A stretch of 64,000 nucleotides of DNA from CBDCBA01 sp965214125 (GCA_965214125.1 CBDCBA010000011.1:10523-74522), one strand, 5' to 3'. Shown: positions 39,094 through 48,034, counted from the first letter of the stretch. Program-made: numbers and translations. The notes: generated by a model not told the origin, from the letters alone.

Positions 39094-41159
39094 TGGCCAC
39101 CCCCACCACCGCCACCACTGCCACCACCACCGCCGCGTCGCCCGCCCCGCTCGGGGAGCTCGATGCCGTACTTCTTGCCGAGGGTTTGCATATAGGTGCC
39201 CATCTGCTCCCACTCGCCGTCTTCGCGGTACTTGGTGAGCTTGTCGCGCTCGTCGTCGGTGAGCTTGGCCATCAGCGCCTGCATCGCCTGGCGCGGGTCG
39301 GCCGCAGCGCCGGCATCGCCTTCCTCTTCGGCCGGCTTGGCTTCGGCGTCGCCGCCTGACTCGCCGTCGCCCATGGAGATGCCGTACTTGGTGGCGAGTT
39401 CTTGGGAGTACGTTTGCAGGCCCTGCCAATCCTGCTCGGACATGTAGTCCTGAAGCTTCTTCTTTTCCTCGTCGGTTGCCTTGGCCTGGATCTCGCGGAA
39501 CGCCTTCATCATCGCCTCGCGACCGCCGCCGCCGGCGTTGGCTTGCGGCTGGGCCGACTCGGTCTGCTCCTGCGCCGTCGGCTGCGTCTCGCGGGCCTCG
39601 GCGGCCTTCTGCTTCTGCTCCTCGGGCACGTCCTCGGGACGGAGCGTCTCGATGTTGGCCGTCTGGCCCAGCGGCGGCGCGAGCAGCACCTCCTCGCCCG
39701 GCTCGATGCCGGATTCGACCACCACCATGCGGTTGTTGTCGAGCCCGATCTCCACCTCGCGCTGCTCGGGCGCCTGCCCGCCCGGCCGCTTCACGAAGAC
39801 GAAGGGCCGCCCGCTGATGCGGACCACGCTCTGCACCGGGACGTACATCACGTCGTCGTAGGTCTCGACAATGATCTCCGCCTGGCAGCTCATGCCGGTC
39901 TTGAGTTCCTCGTTGATGCCGGGGATGAGGATTTCGGTCGCGTAGACCTTCAGGTCGGGGTTCATCCACGACACCGAGGCGTCCGGGAGTGGCGCGATCT
40001 TGGTGACGGTGCCCCAGAACTCGCGGTTGGGCAGCGCGTCGATCGTCACGCGGGCCGGCAGGCCGACGCGGGCTTTGTCGAGGCTGCTCTCGTGGATCTT
40101 GACCTCGGCGATGCGGTCCCTTGGGGTCGGCAGGTAGATCAGGTCCTGGCGTTCGCGGACCTCCTGGCCGACGTCCATCGGCTCGTCGTTGCCGCGCCAG
40201 CCGCCGCGGCCGGTGGTGGCGTAGACGACCAGACCATTCGTCGGCGCGTAGATCTTGCCCTTGCCGATCTGGTCGATCACCTTCGCGAGCTTGTCCTTTT
40301 GCCGGGCGAGCTCGCTCTCCTTGGCCTTGAGCTCCGCCACCGCCTGGGCCTTGTCGGCCAGGGCCTTGCGCTCGGCGCGTTCGAGGGCCAGCTCCGTCTG
40401 TTCGACGTTGCTCTCGAACTCCTGCATCTTGCGCTTGTAGTCCCATTCCTTCAGCAGCGCCAGCTCCTGCTGGGCGAGCTCGTAGGCGAGCTGCGCCTTC
40501 TTCTCCGCAAGCACGTCGGCACGCAGTTCGGTCTCGCTGATGAACTTGCTGTCGGCGAGCTTCTCGCTGCCGATCCGCTTGTCTTGGGCACGCTTGAGCT
40601 CCTCGTCGGCGATGGTGATCGTGTTCTCGGCCTCCTTGAGCTCCTTCGGGAAGTCGCCCTGCTGGTACTTTTTGATGTCCTCCAGCGCGAAATCCCGTTC
40701 CAGCTTCGCGGCTGACACATCCGCGATCGCCTGGTTCTCCGCGACGGCGAGCTCTTCGGTCGCGCGAATGAAGGCGGCCTCGGCGTTCTGGACGGCGATC
40801 TCGTGGTCGACCTTGTCGTCCTGAAGCCCGCTGACGTCGAGCTCCACCAGCAACGCGCCCTTCTCGACCATCTGCCCCTCAGGCGCCAGTTGGAGAATGG
40901 CGGCCTGACCCTCAATGGCGCTCTTGAGCACCTCCTGCTGGGCGGCGCGGATGGTGCCGCTCTCGGTCACACTCACGACGATCTCGCCGCGACGCACCTC
41001 GAACGTGCTGGCGTCGGTCGTGCCCTGGCCCGAGCCGTCGCTCAGGTAGAAGAACGCCCCCGCCGAGCCCGCCACCGCCAGCAGGCCGATGACGACGACG
41101 ATCGGAACCAGCGGGCTGCGGCCCTTGCGCGACGGTGTGGATGGCGTGGAATTGCTCAT
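39090..41159 (-). CDS. HlyD/MacA-type periplasmic adaptor with extra C-terminal domain
   Basis: A 689-residue adaptor: N-terminal membrane anchor (LVPIVVVIGLLAVAGSAGAF), barrel-sandwich start EVRRGEIVVSVTESGTIRAA, a long coiled coil (about 130-300; many Glu, Lys, Ala), then LIYLPTPRDRIAEVKIHESS and a beta-barrel with GMSCQAEIIVETYDDVMYVP. From about residue 480 it extends beyond MacA (371 residues in E. coli): a Gln/Glu-rich linker, two copies of a helical module (about 560-592 and 630-663; E-x-x-K-L-x-x-Y-x-E ... W ... KYGI), and a glycine-rich tail. Confidence 0.88.
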   Translation of the reverse strand: MSNSTPSTPSRKGRSPLVPIVVVIGLLAVAGSAGAFFYLSDGSGQGTTDASTFEVRRGEIVVSVTESGTIRAAQQEVLKSAIEGQAAILQLAPEGQMVEKGALLVELDVSGLQDDKVDHEIAVQNAEAAFIRATEELAVAENQAIADVSAAKLERDFALEDIKKYQQGDFPKELKEAENTITIADEELKRAQDKRIGSEKLADSKFISETELRADVLAEKKAQLAYELAQQELALLKEWDYKRKMQEFESNVEQTELALERAERKALADKAQAVAELKAKESELARQKDKLAKVIDQIGKGKIYAPTNGLVVYATTGRGGWRGNDEPMDVGQEVRERQDLIYLPTPRDRIAEVKIHESSLDKARVGLPARVTIDALPNREFWGTVTKIAPLPDASVSWMNPDLKVYATEILIPGINEELKTGMSCQAEIIVETYDDVMYVPVQSVVRISGRPFVFVKRPGGQAPEQREVEIGLDNNRMVVVESGIEPGEEVLLAPPLGQTANIETLRPEDVPEEQKQKAAEARETQPTAQEQTESAQPQANAGGGGREAMMKAFREIQAKATDEEKKKLQDYMSEQDWQGLQTYSQELATKYGISMGDGESGGDAEAKPAEEEGDAGAAADPRQAMQALMAKLTDDERDKLTKYREDGEWEQMGTYMQTLGKKYGIELPERGGRRGGGGGSGGGGGGGQ

Positions 41160-41270
41160 GTGCAGGCTCGAAAGCGTCGGGATCAGCCCCCATCCCCTCC
41201 CGTACCCCTTACCCAGAACGCCACCCGACCATGTTTGTTGCGACAGGAAATCGGGCCCCGATTCAACACC

Positions 41271-43511
41271 TTAGTTGGGGAGAAGCGACTCGAAGAACTC
41301 GGACTCCTCGTACAGCCCGTCTTGGCTGACGCGCAGCAGGCCGAGGTCGCGTTGGAGCGTCAGTTCGGCGACGCGCAGGTCGACCAGGGAGCTGGTGAAG
41401 GCGTTCTGGGCGTCGACCAGGTCGGCCTCGGCCTCGGTCACGTCGCGCGTTTCGCCGCGGCCGAGATCGAGCAGTTCGTTCGCGAGATTCAGCCGCCGCT
41501 GCGCCACCTCGATGGCAAGGGCCTGCACCCGCAGATCCTCGGCGGCGACACGGATGTTCCGCAGCGCGTCGATGATGTTCAGCTTGACCCGGTCCTCCGC
41601 CTCCTGCGCCGTGCGGACAGCACGCTCCATCGCAATCAGCGCGTTGCGATAGGCGTTGCGTTCGGCCGTGCGCTCGATCGGCAGCGACAGCCGCAGGCCG
41701 GCCGCGTAGCTGCCCTCGTCGAAGCGCAGGTTCGTGTCCGGCAAATTACCCGACAATGCCCCGCGACCGCCGCCGACGTTCACGCTGCCGACGAGGTCGA
41801 TCACGCCTTCAAGTCCGTTGGCCGCGACGACGATGCGACGCTGGGCGTCAACCACCTCACCGTACGTGGCCGCCAGGTCGAGGCGGTTGTTCAGCGCCAC
41901 CCGAATCGCCTTGCTGCGAAACGCGAGGTCGAGCGGGACCACGGGCACGCCCAGCGGGGAGGCGGTGTCGCCCTCGATCTGCCGCTGGATCTCGCGCGGG
42001 TTGCCCGGCAGGTTCGTTTCATCAGTTGGGCCGGGCTGCTCGGTTGGATCGATCGCCTCCTCGAGCGCCTGCTCGTCGAGCGCGGCGTTGGGTTCAGGTG
42101 GAGTGGTGGGCGGGGTGGTAGGCTGCGTGGTGGGCGGGCCGAGGCTGTTGGTGTACTGCCGGAGCAGGCCGCCCTCGGCGACATCGCCGAGCACGCGCGT
42201 CGCCAGGGGCTGCAACTCCTCAAGCTCCTCGGGATCGAGCAACACGGCCGCGTCCGGCGGCAGGCCGAGGAAGAGCTTGAACTGGTCGAGCTGGTCCTCG
42301 TACGCCTGCTCCGCCCGGATGAGCCGGCCGTAGGCGCTAAGCTCGTTGCTGAGCACCTGGTCGACCTGCACCGCCGGCAACTCGCCCGCCTCAAAGAGCG
42401 CGTACGACCGGCGGCTGTTGAGCTTCAGCCGCTCGTACGTGCCGCGGGCGTTGGCGATGCGGTCGAGCGCCTGCAGCACGTTGAAGTACCGCCCGATCAC
42501 GTCGACCGCGAAGGTCTGCTTGAAGCGTTCGAAATCCCAGATCGCGTAGATTACGTCGCGCTCGGCCTGCTGCAACGGCTCGGCGACCACCTCCACGCCC
42601 GCACCCTGCAAGAGCGGGATCGTGATGCTCGCGTCGGCGAGCAGGCCGAGCGATTCGGCCTCGTTGCCGCTGAGTAGCTTCGCCAAATCCAGGCCGATGC
42701 GGCTGGTGAGAATCGCCCCGCTCTTGAACAGCTTGTTGACCCCGATGGCCGGCGACACGACCACGCCGCTGGTGTCGTCGCCCTCCAACTCGCTCTGGAA
42801 GTCCGCGTCGAGGGTGGCGTTGAAGCGGAACTCGAACTGGTCTCGCTCAAGGTCGAGCGACAGGGCCGTTTGGTAGAGCAGTTCCTTTTGGGTCTGGTAG
42901 TCGCGGCTGTTGCGGGCGCCAATGGTCAAGGCTTCGACGAGGGAGATCACCAGCGGCTCGATTGCGTCGAAGTCGCCCGGCGCCGGCGGGCCGAGCGTGA
43001 CGCCGATGCCGGCCGGCTCGGCGACGACACGGCGAACCGTGCCGCGCGGGCCAAGCTGCACCAGGAACAAGTCGGTCGACAGCGACGGCGCGTTGACGCC
43101 GGGCGTTGGGGCAACGCGGGTGCCGACGATCTGCTCGCGTGCCCCGGCCGGAAGCGCGTCGGGGCCGTCGGTGACGCCGTCGGGCTGCTTGGGAACCGGC
43201 GGCAGGTAAAGGCTGCCGAAGCTGGCGGGGCCGGCGGCGGGCAGGTTTTGGTCGAGCAGGAGCTTGCGGCGCAGCTCATCCTCGGGCGTGTCGATGGTGA
43301 ACGGCTCGGCGCGGCCGAGGGCGGCGAGCTGTTTTTCCTCGAGAATGCTGTACGCCGCGGCGTCGGCAGCCTCGACGGCCTGCTCTGGCGGCAGGCACCC
43401 GGACCCCGCCGTCAGCAGGCCGACGCACGCGAGGGCGCTGGCGCGGCGAAGAGCAGCGGCGGAGCGGGTCGGGCGGCTGCATCGTCGGCCCGGCTGCGAC
43501 ATCAAGGTCAT
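41271..43511 (-). CDS. TolC-family outer membrane lipoprotein
   Basis: A 746-residue outer membrane efflux protein. An Arg-rich N-terminus precedes a lipobox (LLTAGSGC), so it is a lipid-anchored TolC/OprM-type channel. Two OEP repeats are seen, the first around FKQTFAVDVIGRYFNVLQAL, the second around QEAEDRVKLNIIDALRNIRV and AQRRLNLANELLDLGRGETR. It exceeds the usual 450-500 residues because of a 180-residue N-terminal region and a Pro/Thr-rich insertion (about 455-505, TTQPTTPPTTPPEP) between the repeats. ATG 43511 or 43502 are both possible. First gene of the efflux operon. Confidence 0.88.
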   Translation of the reverse strand: MTLMSQPGRRCSRPTRSAAALRRASALACVGLLTAGSGCLPPEQAVEAADAAAYSILEEKQLAALGRAEPFTIDTPEDELRRKLLLDQNLPAAGPASFGSLYLPPVPKQPDGVTDGPDALPAGAREQIVGTRVAPTPGVNAPSLSTDLFLVQLGPRGTVRRVVAEPAGIGVTLGPPAPGDFDAIEPLVISLVEALTIGARNSRDYQTQKELLYQTALSLDLERDQFEFRFNATLDADFQSELEGDDTSGVVVSPAIGVNKLFKSGAILTSRIGLDLAKLLSGNEAESLGLLADASITIPLLQGAGVEVVAEPLQQAERDVIYAIWDFERFKQTFAVDVIGRYFNVLQALDRIANARGTYERLKLNSRRSYALFEAGELPAVQVDQVLSNELSAYGRLIRAEQAYEDQLDQFKLFLGLPPDAAVLLDPEELEELQPLATRVLGDVAEGGLLRQYTNSLGPPTTQPTTPPTTPPEPNAALDEQALEEAIDPTEQPGPTDETNLPGNPREIQRQIEGDTASPLGVPVVPLDLAFRSKAIRVALNNRLDLAATYGEVVDAQRRIVVAANGLEGVIDLVGSVNVGGGRGALSGNLPDTNLRFDEGSYAAGLRLSLPIERTAERNAYRNALIAMERAVRTAQEAEDRVKLNIIDALRNIRVAAEDLRVQALAIEVAQRRLNLANELLDLGRGETRDVTEAEADLVDAQNAFTSSLVDLRVAELTLQRDLGLLRVSQDGLYEESEFFESLLPN

Positions 43512-43607
43512 GCGGTGTCTCTGTCTGAAGGCAAGTGCGTGCCGGAGGGCAAGCCGGCGTCCGCGCGACGCCGGCACGCAGCCCAACGCCACCCACGCCG
43601 GATTGTT

Positions 43608-44420
43608 TCAGGCGAAATCGACCACGATGCGGGCCGCCTGCTGCACATCCTCCACCCGGCGGTCGCCTGCCTCCCGCTCGATCGCGAACGGGCCGGCAAA
43701 CCCCGACGCCCGCAGCGTCGCGAAGAAGCGACGCCAGTCCACTTCCCCCTCGCCCAGCGCCACCTCCGTGCCCCACTCGCCGGGCGTGCCGCTCGAGACG
43801 GCATCCTTCAGGTGGACCTGCCGGACGTGCGGCAGGAGCTTGCCGATCGCCTTGATCGGGTCTCCGCTGCCGTACAACAGCATGTTCGCCGGGTCGAAGT
43901 TCACGCCAAACCAGTCCCCGGCCGTTGCCAGCATCGCCAGCAGCGCGTCGGCGGATTCCTGCCCGGTTTCCAGCGCGATTCTCACGCCGTGGTCCTCGAA
44001 GATGCCCGCCGCGTCGGAGAGGCGTTCCTGCACTTTGTCGAACGCGGGGTCGGCCGAATCATCGGCGATGAACCCGGCGTGGAACGTGACGAGCGACACG
44101 CCGTGCCGGCCAGCCAGTGCCGCCGCCTTCTTCATGTTCTCTCGCGTTTGCGGCCACGTCGCGTCCGGAACGACGCCGCCCGTCTCCTCGATGCGGGCGA
44201 CCGTCGAGTAGTCCTCGCCAACCGCGCCGACCATGCCGCTCACGACGGCGATGCCCGCAGTCTCCAACGCCTCGAAGGTGGCGTCGGTCGCGTCATCAAG
44301 GGCGAGCTGCACGCGATCGAGCCCCGTCGCCTGGACGAGCCGGACGAGGTCGGCGTCATCCTTTGGCTGAAGCGACCAAGAGCAGACGGCGGGACGATCG
44401 AGCGGAGCGTCGGCGGGCAC
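43608..44420 (-). CDS. Sugar phosphate isomerase/epimerase (TIM barrel)
   Basis: A 270-residue xylose isomerase-like TIM barrel (AP_endonuc_2 family). Metal-ligand strands are recognisable: FEALETAGIAVVSGMVGAVG, LVTFHAGFIADDS, RIALETGQESADALLAML, FGVNFDPANMLLYGSGD, RQVHLKDAV and the final Glu in FAIEREAGD. The substrate is not predictable. The start is GTG at 44420 with TAGCAT five bases upstream. It lies 25 bases downstream of the dehydrogenase gene at 44446. Confidence 0.85.
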   Translation of the reverse strand: MPADAPLDRPAVCSWSLQPKDDADLVRLVQATGLDRVQLALDDATDATFEALETAGIAVVSGMVGAVGEDYSTVARIEETGGVVPDATWPQTRENMKKAAALAGRHGVSLVTFHAGFIADDSADPAFDKVQERLSDAAGIFEDHGVRIALETGQESADALLAMLATAGDWFGVNFDPANMLLYGSGDPIKAIGKLLPHVRQVHLKDAVSSGTPGEWGTEVALGEGEVDWRRFFATLRASGFAGPFAIEREAGDRRVEDVQQAARIVVDFA

Positions 44421-44425
44421 GGGCG

Positions 44426-44431
44426 ATGCTA
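44426..44431 (-). promoter_or_regulatory. -10 hexamer of the isomerase gene
   Basis: TAGCAT on the minus strand, 5 bases before the GTG at 44420. Confidence 0.4.
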
Positions 44432-44445
44432 CGCCGGCACACCTT

Positions 44446-45441
44446 TCAAATGCGGTGTTCGATCATCGGCATCGCGCGACTGCACGGCAGGCGGCCGAGG
44501 TCGAGCATGGTGCGCAGCCCCGATTGGCAGCCTGGCAGGATGCGGGCGGCGTTGACCAACGCGGCCGCCGTCGCGGACTCGCCGGGGGTGCCGCCGCTGA
44601 TCTTCAGCCGCAGCGGGACCGGGCCGCCCAGCTCGACCAGATCCACCTCGTCGGGCCAGCCGCAGCTCATGATGAGGTCGAGCTCGACGTCCAGCCCCTC
44701 GCCGCGCCACCGGCCGACGTTGTGGATGCCCGCGACGTGGCCGGGCTTGATGTCGCCGAGGGCGCTCTTCATGGAACGCTCGGCGAGGATGGGGTGGAGC
44801 GTCTCCTGCACGCTGCCCGGCCGCGCCTCGCCGCCGAGGCCGGCGACGACCATCGCCACGCTCTCGGCCAAACCCTTGTGGCCGATTGTGCCGAGGTCAC
44901 GGCGGTGCTCGAACTGGTCGACCGTCAGCGTCGCCCCGACCTTCGCCTGCAACGGCTTGCGGCGGCGCAGCGCATCCACTCGCCGCACGGCCCGAACGCG
45001 CTGCACTTCGGGAAGAACGAAGCTCGCCACGAGCGGCAGGAAATCAAGGACAAAGCCGGGGTTCACGCCCGTGCCGAGCAGCGCGACGTTCGCCTCCGCC
45101 GCGCGGGCGTCGAGCGCGTCGGCCAGGTCGGCGTGGCGGTAGCGCGGCCAGAGCATCTCCTCGCAGCTTGTGACGGCGTGGGTGCCCGACGCGCAGCAGA
45201 GTTCCAGCAGTGGCCCAAGGTCGGGAAGGCGGCTGGTTGTGCAGAGGATGGCCACGTCGACCGCGGCCAAGGCGGCGTCGGCCTCCGCGACGACCTCGGG
45301 CCCGTCCTCCAGCGGCCGCGTGCCGGCGAGCGCCTCGTCCTGATCGACCAGCGCCGCCAGCTCGATGCGCGGATCGAGCTGCACCAGCCGCGCCGCGTTG
45401 AGACCGACCGGCCCGAGCCCGATGACGCACGCCTTAAGCAT
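44446..45441 (-). CDS. DapB-like NAD(P)-dependent dehydrogenase
   Basis: A 331-residue oxidoreductase: ACVIGLGPVGLNAARLVQLD is the dinucleotide fold, followed by DVAILCTTSRLPDLGPLLEL and SGTHAVTSCEEMLWP. The arrangement with GTGVNPGFVLDFLPL resembles 2,4-diaminopentanoate dehydrogenase (Ord) and other DapB-like enzymes, in which the second domain binds an amino acid. The exact substrate cannot be assigned. TAGCGT lies 6 bases before the ATG, so it may start its own transcript. Confidence 0.8.
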   Translation of the reverse strand: MLKACVIGLGPVGLNAARLVQLDPRIELAALVDQDEALAGTRPLEDGPEVVAEADAALAAVDVAILCTTSRLPDLGPLLELCCASGTHAVTSCEEMLWPRYRHADLADALDARAAEANVALLGTGVNPGFVLDFLPLVASFVLPEVQRVRAVRRVDALRRRKPLQAKVGATLTVDQFEHRRDLGTIGHKGLAESVAMVVAGLGGEARPGSVQETLHPILAERSMKSALGDIKPGHVAGIHNVGRWRGEGLDVELDLIMSCGWPDEVDLVELGGPVPLRLKISGGTPGESATAAALVNAARILPGCQSGLRTMLDLGRLPCSRAMPMIEHRI

Positions 45442-45447
45442 CGCACA

Positions 45448-45453
45448 ACGCTA
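45448..45453 (-). promoter_or_regulatory. -10 hexamer of the DapB-like gene
   Basis: TAGCGT on the minus strand, 6 bases before the ATG at 45441. Confidence 0.4.
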
Positions 45454-45472
45454 CCGCAATTTGTCCCAAACC

Positions 45473-46108
45473 TCACGCGGTGGCAGATTGAACGTCGTTG
45501 TCGATGACCACGTCGAACGACTCGGGCGGGCAGACCTGGGCGAAATAGTGCCGCTCGACCGGCGGCCAGACCTCCCGCCAAGCGCCAAGGTCGAGGTAGT
45601 CGGCGTCGCCGCGACCCTCGACCCGCCGCCGCCGCTCGGCTTCGGGCTGCCGCACGAGCACCCGCAAATCGACCAGATCTACCAGCGGCGGCGAGCAGGA
45701 ATAGGAACCCTCCATCACCACAATCGGCCGTGGCGCAAGCTCGCTCGGCTCGTCCCGCAGCGCGTACGTGCCGCGTTGGCTTAACCCGGCGAGGAAGTCG
45801 AACGCATGCCACCGCGCGGCCCGGCCTTCGCGGAGGGGGCGCAGCACGTCGTCGCGCACGCGCTGCCAGTCGAAGACGTTTTGCAACCGATCTTCGATCG
45901 ACAGCTTCAGCAGGTCGGACTCGGGAATGCTCGTCTGGTAGAAGTCGTCGAGCGTGAAGAGTGCGGCGTCGAGCCGCCGCGCGAGCGCCGCCCCAAGCGT
46001 CGATTTGCCCGCCCCGCTGCCGCCGTCGATCGCGACGACGAGCGGCCGACCGAGCAAGGCCCGCCGGTCGGCGATCAAGTCGAGGAGATGGCCGATGCCG
46101 GTGGGCAT
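45473..46108 (-). CDS. Uridine kinase-like P-loop kinase
   Basis: A 211-residue kinase: Walker A VVAIDGGSGAGKST (about residue 25), a lid/base segment FTLDDFYQTSIPESDLLKLS with the catalytic Asp-Asp, FDWQRVRDDVL, HAFDFLAG, and VVMEGSYSCSPPLVDLVDLR. This matches uridine kinase/phosphoribulokinase relatives, though the substrate is not certain; E. coli Udk has 213 residues. The ATG overlaps the stop of the acetyltransferase gene by four bases (ATGA), implying coupled translation. Confidence 0.82.
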   Translation of the reverse strand: MPTGIGHLLDLIADRRALLGRPLVVAIDGGSGAGKSTLGAALARRLDAALFTLDDFYQTSIPESDLLKLSIEDRLQNVFDWQRVRDDVLRPLREGRAARWHAFDFLAGLSQRGTYALRDEPSELAPRPIVVMEGSYSCSPPLVDLVDLRVLVRQPEAERRRRVEGRGDADYLDLGAWREVWPPVERHYFAQVCPPESFDVVIDNDVQSATA

Positions 46109-46878
46109 CACGTTGCCTCGCCCTTCGGCCGCGCGCGGACCTCGGCTCTCACTGAGGACATCATGCCGCCGCACGAGATGAACCCGCGGCCCCAGTGCAG
46201 GCCGACCGAGCCGGGGTTCGCCAGCATCGCGTTGCTGGCCAGGTAACGGTGGCCGTCCTCCCGAAGCGCCGCCGCCACCTCGTGCAGCAGCCGGCCGGCG
46301 ATGCCGTGCTCGCGGAACAGCCAGTGGACGAAGATCCAATCGAGCATCGGCGGCTCCGTCCTCGCGACGTCGTCGGGCAGCCCCCACATCTTCGCGTCAC
46401 GAACCACCAACGCGGCGCCGACCGGCACCGCGGTCTGCGACGTTTCCCCGTCCTTCTCTCGCGTCATGTGCAGGATCGCGAGCCGACACGCCCGCGGAAC
46501 CAGCGGCCCATCGCCGCCGTTGCGCACATCGTGGATGACCCGCGTGGCGATGCGGTCGTGCAGCCGTCGGTGCCACATGCTCAGCGGCATCTCGTTGTGC
46601 ATCGCCAGGTGGAACGCCTCGGCGACCGACGGCCAGTCGTCGTCGCCGATCATCCTGGTCTCGAGCCGGCCGTGACTCGTGGCGTCGTCGGCCGGCTCGT
46701 CGGCGAGGCGGTCGAGGGGCAGGTAGCACGGCATCTGCTTCGGCCGCGCGGTGTAGCGGGCCACGCCGTCCCAATACTCGTTCTTGTAGTCGGCGACGCG
46801 GGGGAAGCGCTGCCATTGCCGCCAGGTCATTGGCTGCCTGCGATACCGCCACAACCGCCAGTAGAAGGACTCCGCCAT
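46108..46878 (-). CDS. GNAT-family acetyltransferase
   Basis: A 256-residue protein. The GNAT core is in the C-terminal half: PVGAALVVRDAKMWGLPDDV, DWIFVHWLFREHGIAGRLLH with the acetyl-CoA loop (REHGIAGR), then HRYLASNAMLANPGSVGLHW with the conserved Asn-x-x-x-x-x-G and WGRGF. The N-terminal 90 residues are Arg/Trp-rich (SFYWRLWRYRRQPMTWRQWQ) and unusual for a GNAT. ATG 46878 has TACGAT nine bases upstream. Longer readings run through the palindrome at 46965 and are rejected. Confidence 0.78.
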   Translation of the reverse strand: MAESFYWRLWRYRRQPMTWRQWQRFPRVADYKNEYWDGVARYTARPKQMPCYLPLDRLADEPADDATSHGRLETRMIGDDDWPSVAEAFHLAMHNEMPLSMWHRRLHDRIATRVIHDVRNGGDGPLVPRACRLAILHMTREKDGETSQTAVPVGAALVVRDAKMWGLPDDVARTEPPMLDWIFVHWLFREHGIAGRLLHEVAAALREDGHRYLASNAMLANPGSVGLHWGRGFISCGGMMSSVRAEVRARPKGEAT

Positions 46879-46964
46879 CGCCGTCACATCGTACCCGTGC
46901 TCGTTGTGTGCGGAACACCCCGTGTTGACGCGACCGAGGGCGCGACGAGACATCCGCGTGTCCG

Positions 46965-47029
46965 TTAGCCGCCCCGCCTTGCGGGGCGCGTGGCCGGCCA
47001 CCGAGCGCCCCGCGAGGCGGGGCGGCTAA
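46965..47029. repeat. Family B palindrome, copy 2
   Basis: Arms 46965-46988 and 47006-47029 pair with one mismatch and are nearly identical to the copy at 12771-12835, including the GTGGCC spacer segment. It lies in the divergent gap before the genes at 46878 and 47085. Confidence 0.9.
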
Positions 47030-47072
47030 AGGCGCCACACGCGAGGACGCGGCCGACTGATCGTGTTGTCGG

Positions 47073-47078
47073 TACGTT
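47073..47078 (+). promoter_or_regulatory. -10 hexamer of the membrane protein gene
   Basis: TACGTT in GGTACGTTGGCGGC, 6 bases before the ATG at 47085. The same 14 bases precede the start at 13353. Confidence 0.5.
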
Positions 47079-47084
47079 GGCGGC

Positions 47085-47783
47085 ATGTCGTCGCGATCGG
47101 TCGATCCGGAACTGTTGCACCGCACGGTGGTCCGCCTCGAACAGCGGGTGGCGGTGCTGTTTCCGAAGGCGGGGCTGCGCACGGTGGCACGCGAGCTGAT
47201 CGACGTCACCGCCTGCGCCAAGTCCACCTGCCGGCGTCTGGGCAAGCCGATTTACCTGCTGCGCGTGCCAACCATTCTGCTGTTGCTGGGCGTCTTCGCC
47301 CTGATCGTCTTCGAACTGGCGATCCACCGCTTCGGGGAGGTGTCGACCGCGCTCGACTTCATCCAGGTGCTCGAGCCGACGCTCGGGGCAATTTTTTTCC
47401 TGGCGGCGCTCGTCGCGTTCATGCTGTCGCTCGAGACGCGGTGGAAGCGCGCCCGCGCCCTCGACGCCCTGCACGAGCTGCGCGCGATGGCCCACGTGGT
47501 CGACCTGCACCAGCTCTCGAAGGACCCGACCGACCCCAACATGGGCGAAAGCCGCATGCCGCCCGACAATCGCCCGCTCACGCCCGAAGAGTTGACGCGC
47601 TACCTCGACTTTTGCGGCGAGATGCTGAGCCTGATCGCGAAGGTGGCCGTGCTGTACATCCAGAACTTCCCCGACAACGTCGCCGTCGCGACGGTCGACG
47701 AGATCGAGTCGCTGACGAACGGCATCAGCCGGAAAATCTGGCAGAAGATCACGCTGATCCGGCCGGCTCATCACCGCTCGTAG
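47085..47783 (+). CDS. Two-helix membrane protein
   Basis: A 232-residue protein with a soluble N-terminal 60 residues, two close membrane helices (about 60-82, RVPTILLLLGVFALIVFELA, and 95-120, GAIFFLAALVAFMLSLETRW), then a charged helical C-terminal domain (HELRAMAHVVDLHQLSKDPT and LDFCGEMLSLIAKVAVLYIQ). No family is recognised. Its end overlaps the end of the convergent toxin gene by 13 bases. Confidence 0.72.
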   Translation: MSSRSVDPELLHRTVVRLEQRVAVLFPKAGLRTVARELIDVTACAKSTCRRLGKPIYLLRVPTILLLLGVFALIVFELAIHRFGEVSTALDFIQVLEPTLGAIFFLAALVAFMLSLETRWKRARALDALHELRAMAHVVDLHQLSKDPTDPNMGESRMPPDNRPLTPEELTRYLDFCGEMLSLIAKVAVLYIQNFPDNVAVATVDEIESLTNGISRKIWQKITLIRPAHHRS

Positions 47784-48034
47784 TGCCCGCGACAGGCGAC
47801 GACGCGAATGCGATCCTCCGACACTTCGTAGACCAGGCGATGCTCCGCGTTGATTCGTCGCGACCAGTAGCCGCGTAGATCGCCCTTGAGCGGCTCGGGC
47901 TTGCCGATGCCGGTGAACGGCGTCCGTGCAGCTTCAGTCATCAACGCGAAGGCTTTGGCCACCAAGCTGCGGTCGCTTGCCGAGAGCTTCGCGAGATCGT
48001 CGATTGCAACCGGCGATAGCTCAATCGTCCTCAA
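47771..48034 (-). CDS. YoeB-type toxin (Txe/YoeB family)
   Basis: An 87-residue ribosome-dependent mRNA interferase of the RelE superfamily. It has the YoeB-type sequence GKPEPLKGDLRGYWSRRINA then EHRLVYEVSEDRIRVVACRG and the C-terminal HYER, with the catalytic His and Tyr in place. It starts 14 bases inside the antitoxin gene, so both are made together. Confidence 0.92.
   Translation of the reverse strand: MRTIELSPVAIDDLAKLSASDRSLVAKAFALMTEAARTPFTGIGKPEPLKGDLRGYWSRRINAEHRLVYEVSEDRIRVVACRGHYER

Noticed and set aside
38320..40446. A continuous open frame of 708 codons on the minus strand
   Set aside because: Only the last 257 codons are the ABC ATPase. The rest is an Arg/Gly/Pro-rich out-of-frame reading of the HlyD-type gene, caused by high GC.
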